Positions 18,038 to 25,253 of a DNA stretch of 64,000 nt are shown in pieces; the stretch's first letter is position 1; every line of letters begins with the position of its first letter. The stretch is from contig JAEYNP010000042.1 in the NCBI GenBank assembly GCA_023412495.1, forward strand, positions 72,959 to 136,958. Reading direction: 5' to 3'. Origin of the DNA: Pseudomonadota bacterium (GTDB lineage Bacteria > Desulfobacterota > Desulfobulbia > Desulfobulbales > Desulfocapsaceae). The notes under the pieces are model-generated. The model was not told the DNA's origin, ran no database searches, and saw only the letters and a list, made by a program, of their open reading frames with translations. Both the position numbers and the translations under genes were made by a program.

Positions 18038-18391
18038 TTACGACATTGTGGGATCGCTACTATTGGCCGGGAGTTCACCCTTCCGTACCCGCATGAAGTC
18101 GGACGCACCAATGTCCGGATAGGTCACCCTAGAGATGACCAAGGTATCCAGGATCTCCCCTTTCGGTTCGAACCAGTGGTACAGCTTCTTCAACATGGGG
18201 ACGTCATAGGCGATCACGTTGTGTCCGCAGATTCCATCCGCAGCCATCAACAACTTGACGCCATATTCAATAGGAAGGTTGTCTGGATCGCAGACATAGG
18301 TTCGGTCGGTCTTGTCGTCATAGAGAACGAGGCAGTGAACCTTGGTCACTGTGTCCAGTAGACCGTCGGTTTCTGCATCGAAGTGTAGCAA
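18038..18391 (-). pseudogene. N-terminal fragment of a T7-type DNA polymerase (3'-5' exonuclease)
   Basis: 117 aa starting at a TTG with a strong AAGGAG site. The sequence FDAETDGLLDTVTKVHCLV, then CGHNVIAYDVPMLKKL and ILDTLVISRVTYPD, follows the exonuclease domain of phage T7 gp5 (DxE metal motif, the HN...YDVP segment, DTLVLSR). It stops at GELPANSSDPTMS, before the second half of the exonuclease and the whole polymerase, roughly one sixth of the family's length. It is either a decayed phage replication gene or a kept mini-exonuclease; its good start signal leaves the latter open. Confidence 0.75.
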
Positions 18392-18416
18392 TGTTTCTCC
18401 TTATAATTGTTAGGCA

Positions 18417-19157
18417 TTAGAAATCAGATGTCTCATACTTGAGCGGATCAACGCGCTCCATGAGGTGGGCCTCAAGGCACTTCGCGTGTACCACATGTTT
18501 CCATGGTTGTCCTTCTACCGGTACTCCATAAGCTGGAGAGTTTCCGTTGATGCGGTAACCACAATGGGCGCATATCCTTTTGAACTTGTTGGTGAATGCT
18601 CTGTATTCCTTCCGGACTTCATCCTTCTTGTGGAAGGCAGTGTTCTCCTTCTCGAACTTTGCGGCCTTCTTGGTGGCGGCACTGGCCGTACCCATGGCGG
18701 ACGCCTCCCGCTTCTCGGAGATGTGGGCCTTGGTACGGATGGCCGCGTCCCTTTCGGCCTTTAACTGCTTCACCTGCTGGGCCAGACCAATGATCAGGTC
18801 GGGATCGGCCAGGATCTCCTCGGCCTTCTGGGCAGTCATGTAGACTCCACCGGTCTGCCGGATGGTGGGCAGGACTTCCTCGTAAACCCACTCCTCGAAC
18901 CGTTCGGCGGCTGGGAGCCTGGAGCGCATAACCAGACGGAAGACATCTGACTCTGGAACGATCACGGTCTGTGGATGAAGGGAGGCGATTTGTCCCCCTT
19001 GTGCAACTGCCCGTTTACAATGCATTTGTACTGCACGTTTGGTGTCCTCGTATCCCAAGGTCAGCGCAACGTCCTTCGCCACAAACCAGGGTTCACCCTG
19101 GATCACTACAGTCCGCACTTGGCGGCTCTCGAATTCAAATGGAATTATCTCGTTCAT
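18417..19157 (-). CDS. BRO-N domain antirepressor-like protein
   Basis: 246 aa. Residues 1-105 are a BRO-N/Bro-like DNA-binding domain (VVIQGEPWFVAKDVALTLGY, RLVMRSRLPAAERFEEWV and EEVLPTIRQTGGVY) found in phage antirepressors. A charged coiled coil follows (about 115-180), then a C-terminal CAHC...H...C cluster (about 195-225) that could bind zinc. It overlaps the preceding gene by four bases (ATGA). In phages such proteins relieve repression or influence the lysis-lysogeny choice; that role here is inferred from the family. Confidence 0.88.
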   Translation of the reverse strand: MNEIIPFEFESRQVRTVVIQGEPWFVAKDVALTLGYEDTKRAVQMHCKRAVAQGGQIASLHPQTVIVPESDVFRLVMRSRLPAAERFEEWVYEEVLPTIRQTGGVYMTAQKAEEILADPDLIIGLAQQVKQLKAERDAAIRTKAHISEKREASAMGTASAATKKAAKFEKENTAFHKKDEVRKEYRAFTNKFKRICAHCGYRINGNSPAYGVPVEGQPWKHVVHAKCLEAHLMERVDPLKYETSDF

Positions 19158-19396
19158 CTCTTCACGCCTCCTGTTCCTTTCGGTTGCTCATCCCGTAGGC
19201 GGTTCAAGGTGTGCATCAGTTCACCCTGCCATTCCCCAGGCGGGACAATGTCTGCCTCCATATACCGGAGCATCGCCTGAAGGATCTCCTGGCAACGCTC
19301 CTTGTCCAACACGGCACGCGACCGTATACCAAGAGGTGTCTTGGACCCGCCTTGGGTAGGTGCTGATGCTAATGACGGCCATAAGTCTGTGTTCAT
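19154..19396 (-). CDS. Small element protein, unknown (80 aa)
   Basis: An 80-aa frame coupled at both ends: its ATG shares a base with the stop of the gene before it (TGATG) and its stop overlaps the BRO gene start. It has a polar N-terminus and two predicted helices (RCQEILQAMLRYMEAD and ELMHTLNRLRDEQ). Not recognised. The tight coupling is the main reason to accept it as a gene. Confidence 0.65.
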   Translation of the reverse strand: MNTDLWPSLASAPTQGGSKTPLGIRSRAVLDKERCQEILQAMLRYMEADIVPPGEWQGELMHTLNRLRDEQPKGTGGVKR

Positions 19397-19578
19397 CAGA
19401 ATTCCTTCACCTCCCTAAGTTCAAACATGACGACCTCGGCATCCCCTACCTTGATCGAGTGAGGGAAATTCCTCTCCGCGTTGTGCTTCCGTATCCATAT
19501 GCTTACCGCACCGTTACGGAGGAACTCCCCGGTCTGCTTATTGCGTACTCGGTATACGTATTGGGTTTGTTCGCTCAT
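19396..19578 (-). CDS. Small element protein, unknown (60 aa)
   Basis: Starts at the ATG at 19578 with GGGAG upstream; the in-frame ATG 15 bases earlier has no such site. The product (YVYRVRNKQTGEFLRNG, then a basic/aromatic stretch and GDAEVVMFELREVKEF) looks like a small all-beta fold. The start overlaps the stop of the preceding 32-aa gene by ATGA. No family recognised. Confidence 0.65.
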   Translation of the reverse strand: MSEQTQYVYRVRNKQTGEFLRNGAVSIWIRKHNAERNFPHSIKVGDAEVVMFELREVKEF

Positions 19579-19673
19579 CTCTTGAACTCCCACCAGTATT
19601 GGAAGGCAAACACAGCGCAGAGCAGGATGACTCCTACGCCTATGCCAATGAATCCACCTATAATATGGCTCAT
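19575..19673 (-). CDS. 32-aa single-helix membrane peptide
   Basis: ATG at 19673 with AGGAG seven bases upstream; stop at 19575. The product starts MSHIIGGFIGIGVGVILLCA and ends QYWWEFKR: one hydrophobic helix with a GxxxG-like glycine pattern and a basic, tryptophan-rich end. It overlaps both neighbours by four bases (ATGA), which makes it a credible translated micro-gene. In phage-derived elements such peptides can be holin-like, toxic or superinfection-exclusion factors; none of these is shown here. Confidence 0.65.
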   Translation of the reverse strand: MSHIIGGFIGIGVGVILLCAVFAFQYWWEFKR

Positions 19674-19876
19674 TCGTTATCTCCTATTGTTTGGGCAAGC
19701 CTCACAAGGCTGGCTCGGTTCTTCCATGGCGCACTCGGCGCAGGACAATATTCTTTCAATATCGATGGGATCTGGAAGCAGATGCAGTATCCCAGGTGTC
19801 CGTCATGGTCACACTGAGTACAGCGTGTGTCATACTCATGGCGAGGGACAAAGCAGATACGGTACGGTTGGGCCAT
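19670..19876 (-). CDS. Small cysteine-rich element protein (68 aa)
   Basis: 68 aa with CTQC followed by CIC and a further C (residues about 19-43), a likely small zinc-binding fold, then a basic helical end. Its stop overlaps the ATG of the 32-aa gene. The start ATG at 19876 has no clear ribosome site, so the N-terminus is uncertain. Not recognised. It lies 220 bp downstream of the large replication gene and leads the micro-gene chain. Confidence 0.55.
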   Translation of the reverse strand: MAQPYRICFVPRHEYDTRCTQCDHDGHLGYCICFQIPSILKEYCPAPSAPWKNRASLVRLAQTIGDNE

Positions 19877-20096
19877 GCGTGGCCATTGTGGACGGGCATG
19901 AGAAAATAATACCCTGCATCAGAAATGGAGTTCGCCCATTCTTCAGCAGGGTACGTTTTGTCCGAGTCAGTCGGAGCGAGAGTCAGTTAAGTGAAGGCCA
20001 AACGCAAGGAGGGAGACCACAGCATTCAAAAGTTAGTGGACATTTCCCATATAAGGTGATGCAACTGGAATTAAACCTTGCGATCGAGTCGAAGGG

Positions 20097-23027
20097 CTAG
20101 GATCGGATCCAACTCCTTCCATCTGTCCGCCATGGAATCTCAGGGTCAGCATCAACGATTTCGGATGCTCGGTTCCTCAACTTCACGTTCACCTGGGTCA
20201 ACTCTGGAATACCGGCATAGAACTTCCTTTTGCTGATCATTCTCTCCTCAGCGGCAAGTTCCATCAGCCCGGCTGTGATGGCATAAACAGCCATTTCAAC
20301 TTGAGTGCGGACCTTGAGTTTGCTCGTTTCGTAAAGCTTGTGCTCGATGTCCGGCATCACGGTTTTCAGGTCATTAACCAGATCGTCTGTAAGGTAGGTG
20401 TAGTAGGCCGTTACCGGATGAGTGGTGTCCCCTGTGATGACTCTTCCCGCTCCCCTGTTGATTCCTTGATGCGCATCGGTGGCATGGCAGGCGACTTTCA
20501 GGCGGGCCTCGTCGGCTCTCGTTATGGAGGTTGTGAGGTCTCTGGTCTGGGCAATTGCCTGTGCCCGGTAAACCGATTGCGGCTTGTGCAACAACCCCAC
20601 GAAAATCATGACTGTGCAGTGGGAATATCTGTTGCTTGCTGTGTAATTGCCGTGCGTCATCCAGTTGAACCTTGGGTGAACGCCATTGACAAAGGCATGG
20701 ATGTCATGGCCCTTGCCGACAAGGAAATCCTCTATCAGCTCCTGTGAATCAACCCCCAGTTTCTCCTTGAAAGTGAAGAACAGAATGGATTCGTCAGGAT
20801 GTTTACAGACAATTTCTTCGATAGTGTCCAACAATCCGTGCTCATTGCTTTGCAACTCGCTGGTCACTTTCTGGCGTCCGCTGTTGAAGTTAATCCGAAA
20901 GATTTTTGTCCCGGCGTAGCTAAGGCTCGGCCTGATCCCCTCTGGAATTGCAATCGATCTGTCGAGTTTCATCAACTCGTTAATCCAGGTCGAAGCGTCG
21001 AGGATAACGATATTTTCCGCTGAGTCAGGCAGGACAATGTCAAAACGGACAATCATGTGGTCCTTCTGATTCTCGCTCAATTCGACTGATGCCTCATGCA
21101 TTGTGATCCTGGCGAAAGTTCTCAGTTCTGCAAGGAGTTCCTTCGTCTGCATGTTCTGCTCTTTCCTTATCATGGCAGAGAGGAGATCAATCATCTCGCC
21201 GTGGGGGATGCTGGTATCGTTATCGAACGAGAGCACTTCCTTTGGCAGGCCATTTCCCTGCCTTTCGATCTCCAGCCACACCTTCTCGGCGCATGCCTTT
21301 AGATACCCAGCTGTTTGTGATAGCGCCTCTTGTTGAGGCATTCTGCCTGACAGAAAATCAACATCTCCAGTGAAGCACCGCATGCTTCGTGCTGTACTCT
21401 CCAGGTGGGCAATGGCAGTGTCAATGTGAATAATATCGACCGCTCCCGCTTCAGTGCTCAACAACGACTCGTCCCATATCAGCATCGTTCTCTTCCCTAC
21501 CATGCTGTCAAAATCCGTGCCATCTGCACTCTTCGCCTTGTTGTGCGTCAAGAGCAGAATTGGTCGATCAGCGTCCACTATGGGTTTTCCCGTAGAATCA
21601 ACCATCGGCAGACCTGTGGACGGATCAACCTTGTAAGTGGCGGGCAATTTTGCGTAACCTGCTTCCCCGATTTTGTCTTCTCGGAATTTGTAAGAGTGGC
21701 AAAGAGATATCAGGCTCTCATCAACTCCGTAGTGGAGCAAAGCTTCATACAAGTCACACAACTCATCGACCTTGAATGCCGTGATGGCAACCGAGAAGCA
21801 AGAGTGCCTCTCGTTGTGGCCTATCATCCCCATTCGACTTGCCCGTGCGAGAAAAGCGATTATCGAAGTGGTTTTGCCGTATCCAGTCGGTAACGGAAAC
21901 GCGATCCTGCCTTGTATTTTTCGGTTCGCCATCGCCGAATAGGTCCGGATCAGCATTTTCAGATCCCGAAGCCGCTGTGGACTCACCTCGTTGTCGTGCT
22001 CGTTCAGTAGACGGACAAGATCCCGCGTGGCATACTCCGCTAATGTCCTATACGCTACGTCCAGTTCCTCGTCTTCAGGAATGACCCTCTTTCTCCATTC
22101 CTTGCCGGTAATTGAATCCTGCTCGATTTCATCAGCTATTCGCTCAAAAGCCGCATCGATTGTAGTCTCAAGGTAACTGTATTTGCTGGCTCGCTCATCA
22201 GATGCAGTTCCTATCGGGAATTCCGTAAAGATCCACATAACCTGTGCGTCACTGCAACCAGCCTTGAGAAGTTCGATTATTACGCTGAAGTCAACCTTCG
22301 AGCGATCAGAGCCTGCCGGATGACCTTCTGTGATAAGCAACTTCGTTTTCTCCGGCAACCGAAGCTGTGAAATGTCCACTTCGACCAGATCGAGGTCATC
22401 GGATTGTGAGTTTTGAGAATTTCGTTTTGCACTGGCGGCACGAATTTTCTCCATGGCTTTCGCGTTTGCCCTGGATACATCCAGCAACCATTCCGGCGCG
22501 TCTGCCAAACGTGTATTGTTCGCGACTACGTATAACTTTCCTGAGTGATGCACTGATCCTGGAGCAACGACATATCCCATTGTTGCCCTGATGTCGTAGG
22601 AACCTTTGGCTCTGTTCCTGTAAATGTTCCCAGATTCAGCGGGCATCCTGAAGTAATAATGGAATCCCTTTCCCGTCTGAACAGTAAAGGTTACGGGAAC
22701 TTCAAGTCCCAGCTTTTCGAATTCTTCTGGATCATCGACATCCAGGACGATCAGGCTTGCCTCTGGTCCGGTAATTACGCCAGCGTTCATCGAAGGTTGA
22801 AATCCCATGCTGTCGTAGGTTCTGCGGTGAAGTTTATTTCTCCATCGCTTTTCAAGAGGCACTTTACCTGTGGGTTCTAGCCTGATTAGGGAGAATCCCC
22901 TGGAATCGACAAGATCTTTCCACAGCGCCTCGGTCGCTTCCCAATCCCTATTTGCAAGAGCCAGGTCCGCAGCAGTGAGGTATCCGTCTTCTGATACTAG
23001 GTTGATAATTTCTGTCGGTTGATACAT
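20097..23027 (-). CDS. Large Prim-Pol / helicase-like replication protein
   Basis: 976 aa with a good site (AAGGGG) before the ATG. Residues about 35-200 form an archaeo-eukaryotic type primase-polymerase domain, with the acidic pair in LIVLDVDD, GKGFHYYFRMP and a conserved histidine near VAPGSVHHSG. About 380-760 hold a P-loop region: IAFPLPTGYGKTTSI (Walker A), LLLTHNKAK and MLIWDESLLS (a DExx-like Walker B). The C-terminal 200 residues are unassigned. It is probably the replication initiator/primase-helicase of the element, comparable in role to the primases of phage satellites. The helicase half is divergent and could be another kind of translocase. Confidence 0.82.
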   Translation of the reverse strand: MYQPTEIINLVSEDGYLTAADLALANRDWEATEALWKDLVDSRGFSLIRLEPTGKVPLEKRWRNKLHRRTYDSMGFQPSMNAGVITGPEASLIVLDVDDPEEFEKLGLEVPVTFTVQTGKGFHYYFRMPAESGNIYRNRAKGSYDIRATMGYVVAPGSVHHSGKLYVVANNTRLADAPEWLLDVSRANAKAMEKIRAASAKRNSQNSQSDDLDLVEVDISQLRLPEKTKLLITEGHPAGSDRSKVDFSVIIELLKAGCSDAQVMWIFTEFPIGTASDERASKYSYLETTIDAAFERIADEIEQDSITGKEWRKRVIPEDEELDVAYRTLAEYATRDLVRLLNEHDNEVSPQRLRDLKMLIRTYSAMANRKIQGRIAFPLPTGYGKTTSIIAFLARASRMGMIGHNERHSCFSVAITAFKVDELCDLYEALLHYGVDESLISLCHSYKFREDKIGEAGYAKLPATYKVDPSTGLPMVDSTGKPIVDADRPILLLTHNKAKSADGTDFDSMVGKRTMLIWDESLLSTEAGAVDIIHIDTAIAHLESTARSMRCFTGDVDFLSGRMPQQEALSQTAGYLKACAEKVWLEIERQGNGLPKEVLSFDNDTSIPHGEMIDLLSAMIRKEQNMQTKELLAELRTFARITMHEASVELSENQKDHMIVRFDIVLPDSAENIVILDASTWINELMKLDRSIAIPEGIRPSLSYAGTKIFRINFNSGRQKVTSELQSNEHGLLDTIEEIVCKHPDESILFFTFKEKLGVDSQELIEDFLVGKGHDIHAFVNGVHPRFNWMTHGNYTASNRYSHCTVMIFVGLLHKPQSVYRAQAIAQTRDLTTSITRADEARLKVACHATDAHQGINRGAGRVITGDTTHPVTAYYTYLTDDLVNDLKTVMPDIEHKLYETSKLKVRTQVEMAVYAITAGLMELAAEERMISKRKFYAGIPELTQVNVKLRNRASEIVDADPEIPWRTDGRSWIRS

Positions 23028-23533
23028 TTTGATCCCCTTCGTTTGCTCCCCTTCCGTTGAATTTGGTTCGTAAATAGAAAAACCCTCCTTTGCCGCTGTC
23101 TGAAGGGGAGTGAAAAGACAAAGGCTCAGGAGGGTTCTTGTGAAAACCGAGATGTACGGTCTCGGCTGGTTGGAAAATGTGGTAGGCGAATAGTCAAACA
23201 GCCGTTAAACAAGGTGCAAGGAAACCGAATGCCCAGGGAGACCATTTCCTGTGATTATGTCTTGATGGTCACAGCGTGGGGTCAGACTTGCTGTGCCGAT
23301 GTTCTCCATATACGTTCCACCGGTCCCGGCATTGTCTGGCGGGCGAATTTTCCCTGTTAGTCGCCACCGATCATGACTGGCGGTTTTGCTGGCGTTTCTC
23401 CACATAGGGGTCACCGATCCTAAGTAGCTGTAATTTAATGTTCCCCCTTTGCATCGTTCAAACGCTGAGAGGGGAGGCAGTGGCAGGTGCGCCAGTTTCC
23501 CTGTTAGTCGCCAGTGGTCCATGCCATATTGTC
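23028..23533. other. Intergenic regulatory region between replication gene and recombinase
   Basis: About 590 bp between two divergent genes, with no credible ORF. It contains (a) AACCCTCCT / AGGAGGGTT arms at about 23083-23137 around an 'AAGGGGAG' segment, a possible attenuator-type hairpin in the leader of the replication gene, and (b) an 18-bp direct repeat TTTCCCTGTTAGTCGCCA at 23349-23366 and 23496-23513, 147 bp apart, each followed by a GC-rich variable stretch. The repeats could be recombination subsites for the adjacent serine recombinase or the end of an old insertion sequence. Confidence 0.5.
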
Positions 23534-23562
23534 TTGACGCTCTTTCCTTTTCTGTGTTACAT
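23534..23562 (+). promoter_or_regulatory. Sigma-70-like promoter of the recombinase gene
   Basis: TTGACG (23534-23539), 17 bp, then TTACAT (23557-23562), 52 bp before the start codon. A small palindrome TCGTCATACGA follows at about 23565-23575, in a position where an operator could block the promoter. Confidence 0.55.
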
Positions 23563-23614
23563 TTCGTCATACGAACGATTTATGGATTGTAACAAACCAG
23601 GGAGGCAATAGAAA

Positions 23615-24331
23615 ATGGAAGGCCGATTCATCACCTACTATCGGGTAAGCACCGCCAAACAAGGCAAGTCTGGATTGGGCATTGAAGCACAACGGGAAAC
23701 CGTTTCCAGGTACCTTAACGGCGGAAGATGGGAAGTGCTGGGCGAGTATGTCGAGATTGAAAGCGGCAAGAATGATGCCCGTCCGGAACTGGCCAAGGCA
23801 ATCAGGGACTGTAAGTTGAAGGGCGCACGCTTGTTGGTGGCCAAGCTAGATCGCCTGTCCAGAGACCTTCATTTCATTACCGGCTTGCAGAAGGCTGGTG
23901 TACCTTTCACCATTGCCGAGATGCCAGACGCCACAGAATTGACCATTCACGTATACGCCACTATGGCCCAACATGAACGTAAGCTCATTTCCCAGCGTAC
24001 AAAAGCCGCCCTACAAGCTGCAAAGGCTAATGGCACAATCAAGGGGCAAGGGTTTTTCGGGAATCCATGTTTGAAGCGTGGAGAACGAATACCCGGCAGC
24101 GGTGCACCTGCCAATGCAAATACTGCCAGAACCAAGAAGGCAGATACCTTTGCTCTTGAAATCGCTGAAGTCCTCAGAGAAAGTAGTGGCGGTTCATTGC
24201 GAGAGATTGCCGAAGTATTGAACAACGCAGGGTATCGCACACGGAAAGGCGGCGAGTGGCATGCAACATCAGTTGCAAGGATATTGAAGAGGGCAGGAAT
24301 TGACCGCACAGCAGGCGGCGGAAAGCCTTAG
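23615..24331 (+). CDS. Serine recombinase (resolvase/invertase family)
   Basis: 238 aa with GGGAGG before the ATG. The N-terminal catalytic domain has the nucleophile S12 in YYRVSTAKQGKSG, the LVAKLDRLSRD motif near 72-82 and EMPDATELTIHVYATMAQHERKLIS (key parts MPDA and QHERKLIS) leading into the E helix. The C-terminal 60 residues, after a linker, form a helix-turn-helix (SLREIAEVLNNAGYRTRKGG). The length fits small resolvases, not large integrases. It lies at the right end of the element, so the element has two unrelated recombinases, one near each end. Confidence 0.93.
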   Translation: MEGRFITYYRVSTAKQGKSGLGIEAQRETVSRYLNGGRWEVLGEYVEIESGKNDARPELAKAIRDCKLKGARLLVAKLDRLSRDLHFITGLQKAGVPFTIAEMPDATELTIHVYATMAQHERKLISQRTKAALQAAKANGTIKGQGFFGNPCLKRGERIPGSGAPANANTARTKKADTFALEIAEVLRESSGGSLREIAEVLNNAGYRTRKGGEWHATSVARILKRAGIDRTAGGGKP

Positions 24332-24780
24332 GCTGGGGTACCCACTGGTCAACGAGCGAGGCTACCTTGCTGGCTTCCCTTGGCAGCCCCCCCTCCACCC
24401 TCATTGAAATTCGAAGGCCCGAAAGGCGGGGGCCGGGTACGGGGGATGTTCGGCAGCGGACCGCTTCGCGGTGGTCTTTCACAATTTGTCGTCAGATTTC
24501 ACGAGTATGTGCCACCTGATATAATGGTCATTTTCCTGACAGCCACGCACCGTGGCAATTGGTGGGCCGATGGAGCAACTGGATTTTCAGTGAGTTGCTC
24601 TTTCCCTGTAAATGAGGTAAGCAAAAGTGTTACTGAGGGGACCAAGCTGGAGGAAATTCAAAACCACAAAAATTTCCTAATAGTTTCCTCGGAGCAAGGT
24701 AAATGTCAGGAGAAAACTGAGGCTGAAGTCAAATCGATGGGAGCAAGTAGCTGATAAGACGTGTAAATTGAGTCGAAAAA
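24332..24780. other. Non-coding right end of the element
   Basis: About 450 bp with no convincing gene. It holds a small GC hairpin (ACCGC / GCGGT near 24460-24475) followed by a short T-rich stretch that could end the recombinase transcript, and the 17-mer repeat at 24673-24689. Plus- and minus-strand open frames here have no start signals and low plausibility. Confidence 0.45.
24673..24689 (+). repeat. Possible integrase arm-type site (right)
   Basis: Exact second copy of the 17-mer TTTCCTAATAGTTTCCT found at 15222-15238. It is 92 bp inside the right tRNA copy; the left copy is 128 bp inside the left one. Confidence 0.45.
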
Positions 24781-24863
24781 CTTGGCGCACCCGGAGGGAT
24801 TCGAACCCCCGACACCCGGCTTCGAAGGCCGATGCTCTATCCAGCTGAGCTACGAGTGCATGC
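24781..24863. repeat. Element boundary att direct repeat (right, attR-like)
   Basis: 83 bp identical to 15012-15094. Because the tRNA reads leftward and integrases normally use the 3' part of the gene, this right copy should keep the original chromosomal 5' flank and promoter, with the element attached to its 3' side. Confidence 0.88.
24783..24859 (-). tRNA. tRNA-Arg (anticodon TCG), copy 2
   Basis: Identical to the copy at 15014-15090, including the encoded CCA. Its native downstream sequence has been displaced by the element, and no terminator hairpin follows. Both copies fold completely, so both could be functional. Confidence 0.96.
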
Positions 24864-24959
24864 TGTGGTGGCCAATGGATACCATGTTCGGGATTCGAGG
24901 TCAACGGTATAGTCAAAGGAATGGAGCTTTTGACGGAGGGACCGGACGAGCTTTAGAAC

Positions 24960-25109
24960 TTATCCGTAAATAACACCTGCTTTTCTGTATGCAATTATCG
25001 CCGCTGCAAAATGCAATAAAGCCAAGTAGGTGTCGGCGAGCTTTTCGTAACGGACCAATATCTTACGAAAACGATTGAACCATGAGTGACTTACCTCGAC
25101 CACCCATCT
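24960..25109 (-). pseudogene. C-terminal remnant of an IS5-family transposase
   Basis: The minus strand from 25109 to the TAA at 24962-24960 reads RWVVEVSHSWFNRFRKILV, then RYEKLADTYLALLHFAAAI and AYRKAGV. This is the conserved end of IS5-type (DDE) transposases, with the catalytic E in VVE and the following 'SWxNRxRKLxxRYE' helix. Only the last 49 codons remain. The 5' side stops abruptly at the start of a dispersed repeat (25111-25250), and no terminal inverted repeat of the IS is visible. Confidence 0.82.
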
Positions 25110-25110
25110 T

Positions 25111-25250
25111 CCTTAGGAATGATTTCCTGCGCGATTTGGGCAGGAAATTATCTCGTGAAGGTACGTATACCCCTCAAGGGGGTACTGAAAAGAGTCCCAT
25201 CTGCTGTGGGAGGGGATAACAACCCTTGGGTTGCGGGCGTCAGCCAGCAT
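25111..25250 (-). repeat. Dispersed dyad repeat family 2, copy A
   Basis: Read on the minus strand, this matches 62601-62739 over its whole length: GGCTGACGCCCGCAACCC at the start, then CAGTACCCCCTTGA, then a terminal hairpin. The hairpin sequence differs between copies but stays paired (here ATTTCCTGC / GCAGGAAAT). It fills the space between the IS5 remnant and the stop of the dGTPase-like gene. Confidence 0.82.
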
Positions 25251-25253
25251 TGG

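Noticed and set aside
19360..20100. Plus-strand open frame of 246 codons across the element's micro-genes
   Set aside because: It runs antisense to four overlapping minus-strand genes that have ribosome sites and coupled starts; it has none itself and its composition is unlike a protein.
23205..23570. Minus-strand frame of 121 codons with a repeated WRLTGK peptide
   Set aside because: The repeated peptide is only the translation of the 18-bp DNA direct repeat; no start signal, and it overlaps the recombinase promoter.
24380..24754. Plus-strand open frame at the right end of the element
   Set aside because: Proline/glycine-rich start, no ribosome site, and it covers the repeated 17-mer; better seen as non-coding.
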